Shown here in pieces: positions 1 to 8,813 of a stretch of 64,000 nt of DNA; position 1 is the first letter of the stretch; each line of letters begins with the position of its first letter. The stretch comes from Alphaproteobacteria bacterium (GTDB lineage: Bacteria; Pseudomonadota; Alphaproteobacteria; RF32; CAG-239). The notes under the pieces are model-generated. The model did no database searches. It saw nothing but the letters and a program-made list of their open reading frames with translations, and had not been told where the DNA came from. The position numbers and the translations under genes are program-made. The stretch spans positions 1 to 64,000 of the forward strand of contig JAFTVD010000023.1 of the NCBI GenBank assembly GCA_017465945.1, read 5' to 3'.

Positions 1-1
1 A

Positions 2-811
2 GGGGCTAAAGAAACAGAATTTAATAGTGAAAAAGCAACTAATTTTTTTAAAACAGCTAGTATTGAAGAAATAAATAAAGTTTTGAAAATATTGCCAGAT
101 GAGTTTGAGCTTGATTGTGATGTTGATTTAAGTGAAAGAGGGTTAACTGAATTACCTGATTTTTCTAAGTTATCTGTTAAAGGTAGTTTTTATTGTAATG
201 ATAATGAGCTTGACAGTTTAAAAGGGGCTCCTGAATATGTTGGTGGAAATTTTTGTTGTTTTAATAATCAGCTTACAACATTAGAGAAGGGACCTAGTGA
301 AGTTTATGGGGATTTTTGGTGTTCAAATAATCAGCTTACATCATTAAAAGGAGGGCCGGTTGAGGTTGGTGGAGATTATGATTGTAGTGATAATCAGCTT
401 GACAGTCTAAAAGATGGGCCGGTTGTGGTTGGTGGAGATTATAATTGTAGTAATAATCAACTTGACAGTCTAGAAGATGGGCCAAATAAAGTTGGGGGGG
501 ATTATAATTGTAGTAATAATGAGCTTGACAGTCTAAAAGGAGCACCGGTTGAGGTTGGTGGGAATTTTGTTTGTTATTCTAATAACCTTACTTCATTAAA
601 GGGGGCACCAAGGGAAGTTAAGGGGAAGTTTGATTGTAGTATAAATCAGCTTATAAGTTTAGAGGGAGCACCAAGTAAAGTTGAAAGGGATTTTAATTGT
701 TCTTATAATCCGTTGAAAAGTTATAAAGGAAAATCTGATAAAATTGGTGGAAAGTTTAGAGCACCTAAAATTGAGCAAGTAAATATTATTAATGCTGGTA
801 ATAGTAGATGA
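2..811 (+). CDS. Ankyrin/solenoid-repeat protein, 5' end outside window
   Basis: The reading frame is open from base 2, so this is the 3' part of a gene that begins upstream; the first codons align with the middle of the next gene. What is visible is a run of about nine 21-residue repeats of the form GAP-x2-VGG-x-F-x-C-x2-N-x-L-x2-L, each with one cysteine at the same place, which suggests a leucine-rich-type beta solenoid with a cysteine ladder. At DNA level this is a 63-nt tandem repeat. It ends 13 nt before the next, paralogous gene; a third paralogue lies at 28469-29440. No signal peptide can be judged because the N-terminus is missing. The function is unknown; binding or effector roles are guesses based on repeat architecture. 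Confidence 0.8.
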   Translation, partial: GAKETEFNSEKATNFFKTASIEEINKVLKILPDEFELDCDVDLSERGLTELPDFSKLSVKGSFYCNDNELDSLKGAPEYVGGNFCCFNNQLTTLEKGPSEVYGDFWCSNNQLTSLKGGPVEVGGDYDCSDNQLDSLKDGPVVVGGDYNCSNNQLDSLEDGPNKVGGDYNCSNNELDSLKGAPVEVGGNFVCYSNNLTSLKGAPREVKGKFDCSINQLISLEGAPSKVERDFNCSYNPLKSYKGKSDKIGGKFRAPKIEQVNIINAGNSR

Positions 812-824
812 TAGAGAGGGAAAT

Positions 825-1655
825 ATGAGTGAAGAAAATAAAAGAAAACTAGGTGAGCAGTTGATAAGGTGCGTTTTAGATGATAAGCTTTCTAATGATA
901 AAAAGCTTAGGAAAATGGATTATATTATAAAAATGGGGGCGGATGTTAATGTTAGGCACGAGTTTGGGTACTCTGCTTTGGGGTTAGCTAAAGCGATGAA
1001 AAATGAAGAAATTATTAGCTTTTTGGAAGGAAAAGGGGCTGAGGATATTGGTTTTGATAGTAAAAAGGCTGAAGAGTTTTTTAAAAGAGCTAGTATTGAG
1101 GAAATAAATAATGTTTTGAAAATATTGCCAGATGGGTTTGTGCTTGATTGTGATGTTAATTTAAGTAGAAGAGGTTTAAAAGAGTTGCCTGATTTTTCTA
1201 GAGTTGTTGTTAATGGACAATTTGCTTGTCAATATAATGAGCTTGAAACATTAAAGGGAGCTCCAAGTGTAGTTGGTGGAGATTTTAATTGTTATGATAA
1301 TAGGCTTACAACATTGATAGGAGCACCAAGAGAGGTTGGAGATAATTTTGATTGTTCTCATAATAAGCTTACAACATTGAAAGGTGCACCAAGTAAGGTT
1401 GAAGGTTTTTTTGATTGTAACGATAATCAGCTTACAACATTAGAGGGGGCTCCAAGAGAAGTTGGAGCAAGTTTTAATTGTTCATATAATCGACTTATTA
1501 GTTTGGTTGGAATACCAAAAGAAATTGGTAACAATTTTATTTGCCGAGATAATGTTGGTCTATCTATTGATGCTAAACCTGAAAAGATTGGTGGAAAAAG
1601 TTATGGGATTGATATTTTTCCAATAAGCAAATTTAATATTGGTAATGATAGGTGA
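825..1655 (+). CDS. Ankyrin plus cysteine-ladder solenoid repeat protein
   Basis: 276 residues. I chose the ATG at 825 over an upstream in-frame ATG at 792 because AGAGGG lies at 815-820 and because the paralogue at 28469 begins with the same MSE-x-N-K-x-K-L stretch. Residues about 25-75 look like an ankyrin repeat (IIKMGADVNV, then a second helix). From about residue 110 come 21-residue repeats with the GAP..VGG..F.C..N.L pattern, fewer than in the upstream neighbour. No signal peptide or membrane segment. It forms a tandem pair with the gene ending at 811, probably by duplication. The function is unknown; protein binding is an inference from the repeats. Confidence 0.85.
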   Translation: MSEENKRKLGEQLIRCVLDDKLSNDKKLRKMDYIIKMGADVNVRHEFGYSALGLAKAMKNEEIISFLEGKGAEDIGFDSKKAEEFFKRASIEEINNVLKILPDGFVLDCDVNLSRRGLKELPDFSRVVVNGQFACQYNELETLKGAPSVVGGDFNCYDNRLTTLIGAPREVGDNFDCSHNKLTTLKGAPSKVEGFFDCNDNQLTTLEGAPREVGASFNCSYNRLISLVGIPKEIGNNFICRDNVGLSIDAKPEKIGGKSYGIDIFPISKFNIGNDR

Positions 1656-1802
1656 TTATATAGTAATAAGTGTAAAATTTGGTGTTTCTTTGGCAAGAAT
1701 ATAAAATTTTTAGGTAAAAAATTTAAAGTATTTTAACTTTTGTTTTTTTATAGTATCAGTTGAATATGGTTAATTAAGTGTAAGATTTTAAAAGAGAAAA
1801 TT

Positions 1803-2570
1803 ATGAGCGTTGCTGGTGCTATTAAAGAGATTGAATTGTTTAGGGGGAAATATATTAAGCAATCTATAATTACCTTTATTGTTTTTATGGTGATTATAGG
1901 GGGGATGATTTTCTTTAATGGTTTTAATAATGAAGATTATTTCTTTTTGATTTTGCTTGTGGCTGTTGGGGTGTTGATGGCCAAATCTATTAATTATGTA
2001 TGGCAAAGTAAGGCAGAGGAAATTATTTTCAATAAATTAAAAAATATGCTTGTTGGGATTAAGATTGATTTTGATAATGGTATAAAAAAATCTGTTATGA
2101 ATAAGCTAAATATGGTGCCTTTATTTAGTAATCGGCAAACTTTTAATGTTATGGTGGGGGATAATTTTAAGGTTTATGAAGAATTACTTTTTGACGAAGT
2201 TGATGTTAAAGTAGTTAAATTAAAAAATGTTAAATTTGAAGGGATTGTTGTTGAGATTGAAAATAAAAATTATGAAGGGGTTGGAAGCTTTATTAAAAAT
2301 GGTAAAAGTTTTGATTTTGGAGTTGGTACAAATAAAAGCTTTATGGAGCAAAAATTTAAGTTACAATTATTACAGTTGTTAAAAATTTTTGGAGCTAAAA
2401 GTTGCTTTTTTGAAGTGTTAGATGATAGGCTTTATATTTTTATTAAAACGGGGAATAAGCTTTTTCATCAATTTTCGTTGTTGAAAAAGGTTGATGTTAA
2501 TATATTTATTACAAAAGCTTTGATGTTAAAAGAGTTTATTATTCGTTTTGAAAAAGAAGTAAATAATTAG
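1803..2570 (+). CDS. Membrane protein, DUF3137-like
   Basis: 255 residues. Two hydrophobic segments close to the N-terminus (about residues 21-38 and 47-63) are followed by a soluble domain. The spacing of a PLF motif, a short acidic patch and a later KFEG segment resembles DUF3137 proteins, a family of unknown function common in Proteobacteria, but the match is by memory and only moderate. AAGAGAAAA precedes the ATG. It may be co-transcribed with the DUF4139 gene 45 bases downstream. An alternative reading is a lineage-specific membrane protein. Confidence 0.7.
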   Translation: MSVAGAIKEIELFRGKYIKQSIITFIVFMVIIGGMIFFNGFNNEDYFFLILLVAVGVLMAKSINYVWQSKAEEIIFNKLKNMLVGIKIDFDNGIKKSVMNKLNMVPLFSNRQTFNVMVGDNFKVYEELLFDEVDVKVVKLKNVKFEGIVVEIENKNYEGVGSFIKNGKSFDFGVGTNKSFMEQKFKLQLLQLLKIFGAKSCFFEVLDDRLYIFIKTGNKLFHQFSLLKKVDVNIFITKALMLKEFIIRFEKEVNN

Positions 2571-2615
2571 AGGATTTATTATTAGGGATTTTGTTTTTAT
2601 TTTAGGAGACATATA

Positions 2616-4049
2616 ATGCGTGGTAAATATTTGCTTTTTATGGGAATTTTGGGATGTTTTTGTTCTAATGTGTGGGCAAAAACAGAGATTACTATTTATA
2701 ACCAAGATTTGGCTTTAGTTAAGAAGAATAAGACAATAGAGTTAAAAGAAGGAATTAACAATATTGTTTTTAACGAGGTTGCAAAGCAGGCTAATCGTGA
2801 AAGTGCATATGTGTATGGTGATGATTTTAGTGTTGTTGAGCAAAATTTTGATGCTAATGGGATTAACTATTATAATTTATTAAAAGCAAATGTAGGTAAT
2901 ATTGTTAAAACTGTTAGAATTAATAAAGCAACAGGTGAAAATGAATTTAATGCTGCGACTTTACTGGCTACAGATGGGGTTAATCCGATTTTAAAGTTTG
3001 ATTATGGGATAGAAAGCAATTTTGATGGACGAGTTGTTTTTGATGATATTCCTGAAGGGCTTAATAATACACCGGTATTAAATGTAAAACTTGTGGCAAG
3101 TGAAAATAAAAAATCTGATATTGGGCTTGCATATTTGACAGCTGGTTTTCAATGGAATGCAAATTATGTAGCCAAAGTTAATGATGACAAAACTTTACAC
3201 TTAATTGGTAGGGCGTCTATTAATAATAATTCTGGTAGTGATTATAGTGATGTTAAAGTGAAATTAGTGGCAGGTGAAGTTAATGTTGTTAAAAATATTT
3301 TAAGACCTAAAGCTATGTTAATGAGGGCTACTAATAGTTTGATGCTTGATAGTGCGCCTATAATTAGTGAACCTCAAAGTTTGAATGGATTTTACCTTTA
3401 TGAGTTGCCTGAAGAAACAAATCTTGTTGATGGGCAAGTTAAGATGGTGTCTTTTATTGATACTAAAGAGGCTAGATATTTGAAAGAAGATACTATCAAT
3501 TCTAGTTTAAGATTTGGTATTAACAAAGATGAATTTAAAAATGTTCATGCTAGTATGATTTATAAGATTAAAAATTTAAAAAGTGATGGGTTGGGTATTC
3601 CTTTGCCAAGTGGTAAGGTTAGTTTTTATGATGAAGATAAAAATGGTGAGCTACAATTTATTGGTGAAGATAGTATAGCAAACGTTGCGGTTAATGAAGA
3701 TTTTCAATTAAAATTAGGCAATAATTTTGATGTGTTTGCAAATGGTAAGGTTAAAAAATTACAGAAAATAAGTGAACGCAAATTTAAGAAAAACCCAACG
3801 GATAGATGTGTTACTGTTGAGAATATGTATCTTTATGATGTTGAGTATGAAATTGTTAATTCATCTAAATATGAGACAAATGTTGTATTTAGGCAAGAAT
3901 TACAAAATGGTGCAAAATTGATTAAAGAAAATATTGAAGGAAAAGATGTAGGAAATGCGCATCAATGGGAGGTTAAAGTTAGTGCTGATGGAAAAGTTGT
4001 TATTGAGGCTAGCTTTGAGGCGCATTTAGATTTTCGCGATTGCAATTAA
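2616..4049 (+). CDS. Exported DUF4139 domain protein
   Basis: 477 residues with a clear signal peptide (basic start, hydrophobic core, cleavage near VWA at about residue 21), preceded by AGGAGA. The middle of the protein carries the DUF4139 hallmark: a Y-x-T-x-G-F-x-W-x-A-x-Y stretch (about residues 173-185), then an N-x-S-G motif and LVAGEVNVV. DUF4139 proteins (MuiA-like group) are predicted beta-rich envelope proteins of unknown biochemical role. A strong terminator follows at 4074-4118, closing the transcript. Confidence 0.85.
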   Translation: MRGKYLLFMGILGCFCSNVWAKTEITIYNQDLALVKKNKTIELKEGINNIVFNEVAKQANRESAYVYGDDFSVVEQNFDANGINYYNLLKANVGNIVKTVRINKATGENEFNAATLLATDGVNPILKFDYGIESNFDGRVVFDDIPEGLNNTPVLNVKLVASENKKSDIGLAYLTAGFQWNANYVAKVNDDKTLHLIGRASINNNSGSDYSDVKVKLVAGEVNVVKNILRPKAMLMRATNSLMLDSAPIISEPQSLNGFYLYELPEETNLVDGQVKMVSFIDTKEARYLKEDTINSSLRFGINKDEFKNVHASMIYKIKNLKSDGLGIPLPSGKVSFYDEDKNGELQFIGEDSIANVAVNEDFQLKLGNNFDVFANGKVKKLQKISERKFKKNPTDRCVTVENMYLYDVEYEIVNSSKYETNVVFRQELQNGAKLIKENIEGKDVGNAHQWEVKVSADGKVVIEASFEAHLDFRDCN

Positions 4050-4073
4050 AATCTTTTCTTAAATTGTTGTATG

Positions 4074-4118
4074 AAAAATGTTTCAGGGATGTTTGATGTT
4101 CTTGAAACATTTTTTTTT
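4074..4118 (+). terminator. Rho-independent terminator
   Basis: Arms AAAAATGTTTCA (4074-4085) and TGAAACATTTTT (4103-4114) pair perfectly across a 17-nt loop and run into a T tract. It closes the DUF4139 transcript. Confidence 0.9.
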
Positions 4119-4196
4119 AAGTTAATTAAAATATTGACAAAAATATAGTTTGTTGTAAGGTGTCAAAAATTGAATTAATTTATAAGGTTTTTTAAG

Positions 4197-6254
4197 ATGA
4201 AACATGAACTCTTAGCCCCAGCAGGGAATATTGAAGCAGGATACGCAGCTCTTTATTATGGAGCAGATGCTGTATATCTTGGGTTAACAAAATTTTCAGC
4301 AAGGGCAGGGGCGCAAAACTTTACTTATGAAGAATTAGATGAGTTTACGGCTTATGCTCATAGTCTTAATAGAAAAGTATTTGTGGCGCTTAATACAATT
4401 TTGACAAGTGATGAAGTTAAGGAGTTGCCTGAAGTTTTTAAGGCTATTGATAAGGCTAAAGTTGATGCTTTGATTATTCAGGATTTGGGGGTGTTTTATT
4501 TAGCAAAAAAACTTATTGGTCATATTGAACTTCATGCTAGTACACAAATGGCTGTACATAATGCTGAAGGGGCTAAATTTCTTAAATCTCTTGGTTTTAA
4601 AAGAGTGGTGCTAGCAAGAGAGCTTACGTTAAAAGAAATAGAAGAGATTGCAAGAGAAGTTAAAGATGTTGATTTAGAAGTTTTTGTTCATGGTGCTTTG
4701 TGTTATTCTTATAGCGGACAATGCTTGTTTTCGGCTTTAGAATATGGAAAGAGTGCTAATAGGGGGAGATGTGTTTATCCTTGTCGTAGCGAGTTTGATG
4801 TTATTGATGAAGAGGGTAAAAAAGAAAGACGGCATTTATTTTCTATGAAAGATATGGCTTTGGAAGAATTGGTTAATAAGATTCCAGCGCTTTCTTTGAA
4901 GATTGAAGGGAGAAAGAAATCTCCCTTATATGTTGCAACGGTGGTTAACTACTATAGGCACATTTTAGATGGTAAGAAAAAAAGTGTTAATGAAGCAAAT
5001 GATATTAAACAAGTATTTTCAAGACCATGGTGTAAATTTCATTTTGATGGAAAAAACAAAGATATAACTGATGAAAATTTTGTTGGGCATAGAGGGTTAT
5101 TAATAGGAAAAGTGGAAAAAGCTAATAAAAATAGGCTTGGATTTAGGGTTAATCATAAAATTGCTCGATATGATGGGATTCAAATTGATGTTAAAGGAGA
5201 GGAAAAACCTTTTGGGTTTGGAGTTAAAAATCTATTTATTAATGGAAAATCTCAATTTGAGGCTAATAAAGGTGAATTTGTTGAAATAGAATTGCCTTTA
5301 GAGCATCCTTTTTTGAAAGAGGGAGCTGATGTTTATCTTTCTTCATCTAGTGATGTTAAAGGTAGATATGATTATAAAAAGCCAAAACCTAAAGAATATC
5401 AAAATTTAATTGGTATTGATGTTACAATAGAGGTATATAAAGATAAAATTTGGGCAATGAGTGAAGGTACATCTGTTTTTGTTGAAGGGGCTTTTGATAA
5501 GGCGAAAGATGTTAAAAAAGTTAATGAAGCTATAGAAAAAGCTTTTAACAAAACAGGTGGAACAAACTTTAAGCTTGATAGTATTTTTATAGCAAATAAT
5601 GAAGAGTTATTTGTGCCTGTTTCTTATCTTAATGAATTGAGAAGAAAATTATTAGATAGTATTGTTGTTGAGGATAAAGAGTATATTTTGCCTTTGTTTG
5701 AAGAAAAATGTAAAAAAGAAAAGATATTAGAAAAGGAGAAGTTTTACTTAAATTTAAAGACAGAAAGTGTTGATTTAAATGAACAAAGTTGTGGTGATTT
5801 ATGGTTTGTGCTTCCTCAAATTTGTAGAAATATGCAAAGGCTAAAGAAGATTGTTGATGAGGTATATAGAAAAGGGGGAAGAAAATTTATTGTTGAAAAT
5901 TATTATGGATTTGAGCTTCTTAAAAAATATAAAGATGTTGAAATTGGGGCAGGTAGTTTTATTTATGTTATGAATGAATATGCGACATTACAACTTAAAA
6001 ATATGGGAGCTAAATGGTGTAGTGTTGCTTTGGAAAGCTCAATAGAAAATAAAGAAAATGTAGAGAGAAAATCTGCCATTGATATTAGGGAACATGTTGA
6101 TTATGTACCACCTTTGTTTACTTCAGCGGTATGTATTAGGAAAAATGATTGTAAGAATTGTGTTGGTGGAATTAAACGATATATTCTTAAAAAAGATGGA
6201 AAAAATTATGAGGCTATATCTGAAGATTGCCAAGTTAAGGTGTTTAAGTTGTAG
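4197..6254 (+). CDS. Peptidase U32 family protein (RlhA-like)
   Basis: 685 residues. The start MKHELLAPAGN, the LHASTQMAVHN segment near residue 115 and the cysteine signature CYSYSGQC / GRCVYPCR (about residues 175-203) are those of the U32 family. E. coli RlhA, which makes 5-hydroxycytidine in 23S rRNA, is about 650 residues with a C-terminal extension; the length here and a second cysteine-rich block at the C-terminus (CIRKNDCKNC) fit that subgroup better than the shorter TrhP type. The substrate cannot be decided from sequence alone. The conserved cysteines suggest an iron-sulfur cofactor. A TTGACA box lies at 4134-4139 but I see no good -10 at normal spacing. Confidence 0.85.
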   Translation: MKHELLAPAGNIEAGYAALYYGADAVYLGLTKFSARAGAQNFTYEELDEFTAYAHSLNRKVFVALNTILTSDEVKELPEVFKAIDKAKVDALIIQDLGVFYLAKKLIGHIELHASTQMAVHNAEGAKFLKSLGFKRVVLARELTLKEIEEIAREVKDVDLEVFVHGALCYSYSGQCLFSALEYGKSANRGRCVYPCRSEFDVIDEEGKKERRHLFSMKDMALEELVNKIPALSLKIEGRKKSPLYVATVVNYYRHILDGKKKSVNEANDIKQVFSRPWCKFHFDGKNKDITDENFVGHRGLLIGKVEKANKNRLGFRVNHKIARYDGIQIDVKGEEKPFGFGVKNLFINGKSQFEANKGEFVEIELPLEHPFLKEGADVYLSSSSDVKGRYDYKKPKPKEYQNLIGIDVTIEVYKDKIWAMSEGTSVFVEGAFDKAKDVKKVNEAIEKAFNKTGGTNFKLDSIFIANNEELFVPVSYLNELRRKLLDSIVVEDKEYILPLFEEKCKKEKILEKEKFYLNLKTESVDLNEQSCGDLWFVLPQICRNMQRLKKIVDEVYRKGGRKFIVENYYGFELLKKYKDVEIGAGSFIYVMNEYATLQLKNMGAKWCSVALESSIENKENVERKSAIDIREHVDYVPPLFTSAVCIRKNDCKNCVGGIKRYILKKDGKNYEAISEDCQVKVFKL

Positions 6255-6281
6255 TTTTTTTTATTTTTTGTGTAAATTGTG

Positions 6282-6309
6282 TTGACTTTAAATAAAAATT
6301 ACATATTTT
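6282..6309 (+). promoter_or_regulatory. Sigma70-type promoter
   Basis: TTGACT (6282-6287), a 16-nt spacer and TATTTT (6304-6309) lie about 45 bases before the start at 6352. Confidence 0.5.
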
Positions 6310-6351
6310 GATTAAGCTGTTGATTTAATTTATGCAAATAGAGTAAAAAAA

Positions 6352-7416
6352 ATGAAAAATGAAAATAATGAAGAATGGTTGAGAAACTCTGCACGATTAT
6401 TTAATAAACTTTCTGGTAAAAAATTTACATATTCTTTGTATATGAGAATGGAAGAATTGCGTGATAGATGCGAACCATATATTGATGCATATAGAGATGG
6501 AAAGGTAAAAATTAATGAAAATAATGCTCATGGTTGGGCTTTATTTATTGATGCTTTTGCTATTGGAGGAAAAGATAAATTATTAGATGATTTGCAGATG
6601 AAAGTAGATTTTGATGTAAAAGAGTATATAGCAAAAGAGAAAAAAAGTTTTTGGAATAACCTTTTTGTTAAAAAGAATACAAAACATAAACACAAAAAAG
6701 GGAAAGTTAAGAATAAAATTAAAAAAGTGTGGAGTAAATGGGGAAGCAAGATTAAGACAGCTATTGTTAGTTCTGTGATTATTTTAGGGGGAATTGGAAT
6801 AGCAAAATCTTGTGATGATAGTGATAAAAATGATAATTTGATTGTTAATAGTAATAAAACGTCTGTTAAAAAGGATAGTGTTGGTTTAGATGTTGTTGCA
6901 TGGAAAGAAGTGGCTGTTGATAGTGTTAGATATGCAGAAGCACAAAAACATAATTTGAATAAAGAAGATAGTATTGATGTTAAATATCAAAAAATTTGGA
7001 ATAATTTTTATGATATACGAGTTGAAATGTTTTCATCTAGCAAAGAAAAAGACAATCTTTACGCTAAAATTGATAAACAAATAAAAGATGGCTTTTTAGA
7101 GTTAAAGGATGGGATTAGCAAGGAAAGAGTTGCATATTGCTATCTTATTTATAAAGAGTATGGTATAAAAAGTTCAATAAAAGATGTTATATTTGCTGAT
7201 AAAAAAGTTGATAGCTCGACTTTAGAGTTGTTTTATGATGATATTATGAGCGCAGGTGAAAAGGGTTTGGGTGTAAAAGAAAAAGCTCAAAAACAAAATA
7301 AAAATGGTCTAACTAATTATAGTAAGTTAGATAGGGCGTCGAGTAATCTTAAAATGAAAAGTGTAAAAAATTTGAAAGAATTACGAGACTTTAAGAAAAT
7401 GTATAAGAATATGTAA
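6352..7416 (+). CDS. Unknown single-pass membrane protein
   Basis: 354 residues, not recognised. Residues 1-105 are charged and helical. A very basic stretch (KKNTKHKHKKGKVKNK, about 107-122) is followed by one hydrophobic segment at about 136-152. The rest is a lysine-rich, probably extracytoplasmic helical domain. The positive-inside rule suggests an N-in orientation. No signal peptide. It has its own promoter (6282-6309) and terminator (7441-7474), so it appears to be a single-gene unit. Confidence 0.75.
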   Translation: MKNENNEEWLRNSARLFNKLSGKKFTYSLYMRMEELRDRCEPYIDAYRDGKVKINENNAHGWALFIDAFAIGGKDKLLDDLQMKVDFDVKEYIAKEKKSFWNNLFVKKNTKHKHKKGKVKNKIKKVWSKWGSKIKTAIVSSVIILGGIGIAKSCDDSDKNDNLIVNSNKTSVKKDSVGLDVVAWKEVAVDSVRYAEAQKHNLNKEDSIDVKYQKIWNNFYDIRVEMFSSSKEKDNLYAKIDKQIKDGFLELKDGISKERVAYCYLIYKEYGIKSSIKDVIFADKKVDSSTLELFYDDIMSAGEKGLGVKEKAQKQNKNGLTNYSKLDRASSNLKMKSVKNLKELRDFKKMYKNM

Positions 7417-7440
7417 AAATTTTGTTTTAATAGATATAAA

Positions 7441-7474
7441 AAAAAAAGCGAGATTTTAGAATCTCGCTTTTTTT
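7441..7474. terminator. Bidirectional terminator
   Basis: GCGAGATT (7448-7455), loop TTAG, AATCTCGC (7460-7467), with seven A before and seven T after the stem. It can end transcripts from both sides; the stop codon of the minus-strand gene (7473-7475) lies inside its edge. Confidence 0.92.
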
Positions 7475-7997
7475 AGTGGTAGAATATTATTACAGGTTTT
7501 TTGTTTTTTCCTCCAATTCCTCCATATCCATAAAATAATTTCATATTTTTATGAGATGAAGTTATTTCGATAGTATCTGTCAAATTATCTATATATTTGT
7601 ACCAACAATGACATTTGTAGTACAATTTTTCATTTGTATAGCTTTTAGATATTTTAGTTATACTATCAGGAAGTTCAATAAGTGCAATATATTCCGACTT
7701 GTTAAGGATTTCACATCGTGCTTCTTTTTCTTGTTTAGTTGCTAGATTTTGAAAATAATTCATTCTTGAATAATGAAAGATGTCAATGTGAAACATATTT
7801 TCATCATTCCAATTATGATATACTATATATTCAGGAGAATCTAATGAACAGATGAACAATGGGGATATATAATATCTGTTTGATTTGCCTTCTGTTATTA
7901 GTTTTACTGGTTTATGTTTGCTAGTTATTTCAAAATTTTGAGCAGGAGCTGTGAGTGTAACAAGAAATAAAGTTAGTAAAAAAATAAAATTCTTCAT
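7473..7997 (-). CDS. Unknown exported protein
   Basis: 174 residues from the ATG at 7997; an in-frame TTG at 8009 is possible but less likely. The N-terminus (MKNFIFLLTLFLVTLTAPAQ) is a signal peptide. The mature part has several cysteines (a CHCWYK cluster near residue 128) and no family that I recognise. It is convergent with the 6352 gene and shares its terminator. Probably periplasmic or secreted. Confidence 0.7.
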   Translation of the reverse strand: MKNFIFLLTLFLVTLTAPAQNFEITSKHKPVKLITEGKSNRYYISPLFICSLDSPEYIVYHNWNDENMFHIDIFHYSRMNYFQNLATKQEKEARCEILNKSEYIALIELPDSITKISKSYTNEKLYYKCHCWYKYIDNLTDTIEITSSHKNMKLFYGYGGIGGKNKKPVIIFYH

Positions 7998-8160
7998 AAA
8001 AATAAACAAATTTATAAGTTTGACTTGGTTAATTTATTATCATATTTTTTAGTTTGCAAGATTTTATTGTTGATAAGTTGAAATATTTTTGAAAAGATTA
8101 AAAAAATATCTTGACGATAAAAAATATTTATCATAAAGTGCGTTTTGTCGTTAAGACGTT

Positions 8161-8237
8161 GGGTCCTTAGCTCAGTTGGTTAGAGCCGGCCGCTCATAAC
8201 GGTCTGGTCGTAGGTTCGAGTCCTACAGGACCCACCA
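8161..8237 (+). tRNA. tRNA with CAU anticodon (Ile2 or elongator Met)
   Basis: Complete cloverleaf: acceptor GGGTCCT/AGGACCC, D arm GCTC-GAGC, anticodon stem GGCCG/CGGTC around loop CTCATAA (anticodon at 8195-8197), T arm GTAGG-TTCGAGT-CCTAC, encoded CCA. A CAU anticodon can be initiator Met, elongator Met or lysidine-modified Ile2. The first base pair and D loop argue against initiator, and the overall look (CTTAGCTCAG, variable loop TGGTC) leans to Ile2. The accessory island 8238-14511 begins right after it. Confidence 0.95.
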
Positions 8238-8244
8238 TTAAAAC

Positions 8245-8273
8245 AAAAATACACCCTATGTGGTGTTTTTTTG
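8245..8273 (+). terminator. tRNA terminator
   Basis: ACACC (8251-8255), six-base loop, GGTGT (8262-8266), then a T run, with AAAAA before the stem. It ends the tRNA transcript. Confidence 0.85.
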
Positions 8274-8296
8274 TTTTAAATAGTGAATTGTGTTCT

Positions 8297-8424
8297 TGAA
8301 CCGGAGAGTAGGTTCGACTACAAGCGAAAGGCGGGCGAAAGAACGCCGGTGAGCGCTAGCGAATGAGCGCCAGTGCGGACAAGCCTTTTATCAAAAGGCG
8401 AAGTTCAGTCCGTTAAACCCACCA
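8297..8424 (+). other. GC-rich structured element with tRNA-tail-like ends
   Basis: A stretch clearly richer in G and C than its surroundings. It contains GTAG-GTTCGA-CTAC (8308-8321), which looks like a T arm; a perfect hairpin GCCTTTT-ATC-AAAAGGC (8383-8399) enclosed by CGGAC (8376-8380) and GTCCG (8408-8412); and ends in ACCCACCA (8417-8424), like the tRNA just upstream. It lacks a complete cloverleaf, so I do not call it a tRNA. It could be a degenerate tRNA-derived repeat or an ncRNA. Confidence 0.5.
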
Positions 8425-8431
8425 TAAACAA

Positions 8432-8455
8432 ACACCATCCCTTTGTGGAGGGTGT
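8432..8455 (+). terminator. Hairpin, possible terminator
   Basis: ACACC-a-TCC and GGA-g-GGTGT form a stem with a CTTTGT loop. Only a weak T-rich tail follows. Its place after the structured element mirrors the terminator after the tRNA. Confidence 0.4.
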
Positions 8456-8497
8456 ATGATTTTCTCAGTGATATTTTTAGAGTGTTTCAGATAAAGT

Positions 8498-8530
8498 AAA
8501 CCCCTCACAACAATAAATTGTGAGGGGTTT
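8498..8530. terminator. Perfect 13-bp inverted repeat, likely terminator
   Basis: AAACCCCTCACAA (8498-8510) pairs with TTGTGAGGGGTTT (8518-8530) around a 7-nt loop. There is no long T tract on either side, but it lies just downstream of the minus-strand pair ending at 8575 and most simply ends that transcript. Confidence 0.55.
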
Positions 8531-8574
8531 GTGATTAGAAGTTGTTTGAATTAACATTTTCCTCATTATTGGTT

Positions 8575-8790
8575 TTATTGCAGAACTGTTTTTTTATGAA
8601 GTTTTTCAGCAAATTTCTCGTAATGTTCAGCAAATTCCTCGTAATGTTCTGAAATTTTTTTAAGACAGTTAGTGTGTTTTTTCACTGATAACGAAAGCTC
8701 TTTAGCATCATCTATACCTGTCTGCAAGTCAGCAACAAAGAGTACTATAAGCAAGGTAAAAAAAATCGCAATAATTACACAGACTATCAT
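8575..8790 (-). CDS. Small membrane-anchored coiled-coil protein
   Basis: 71 residues: an N-terminal hydrophobic segment (about 3-20) followed by a charged helix containing a short duplication (EHYEEFA / EHYEKFA), which is coiled-coil-like. Not recognised. It lies 23 bases after the 114-residue gene on the same strand and is probably co-transcribed with it. Small size keeps confidence moderate. Confidence 0.55.
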   Translation of the reverse strand: MIVCVIIAIFFTLLIVLFVADLQTGIDDAKELSLSVKKHTNCLKKISEHYEEFAEHYEKFAEKLHKKTVLQ

Positions 8791-8813
8791 AATAAAAAGT
8801 TTTTAAAGGTTAT

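Noticed and set aside
337..720. CRISPR-like periodicity
   Set aside because: The 63-nt period encodes 21-residue protein repeats in frame; there are no constant repeats with unique spacers.
4134..4162. Sigma70 promoter before the U32 gene
   Set aside because: TTGACA is perfect, but no -10-like hexamer lies 16-18 bases downstream, so I did not list it as a feature.
6079..6285. Plus-strand frame of 68 codons
   Set aside because: It lies inside the 3' end of the U32 gene in another frame and has no independent support.
8281..8430. tmRNA or second tRNA
   Set aside because: T-arm-like and CCA ends are present, but there is no cloverleaf, no anticodon arm and no tag-peptide reading frame that I can recognise.
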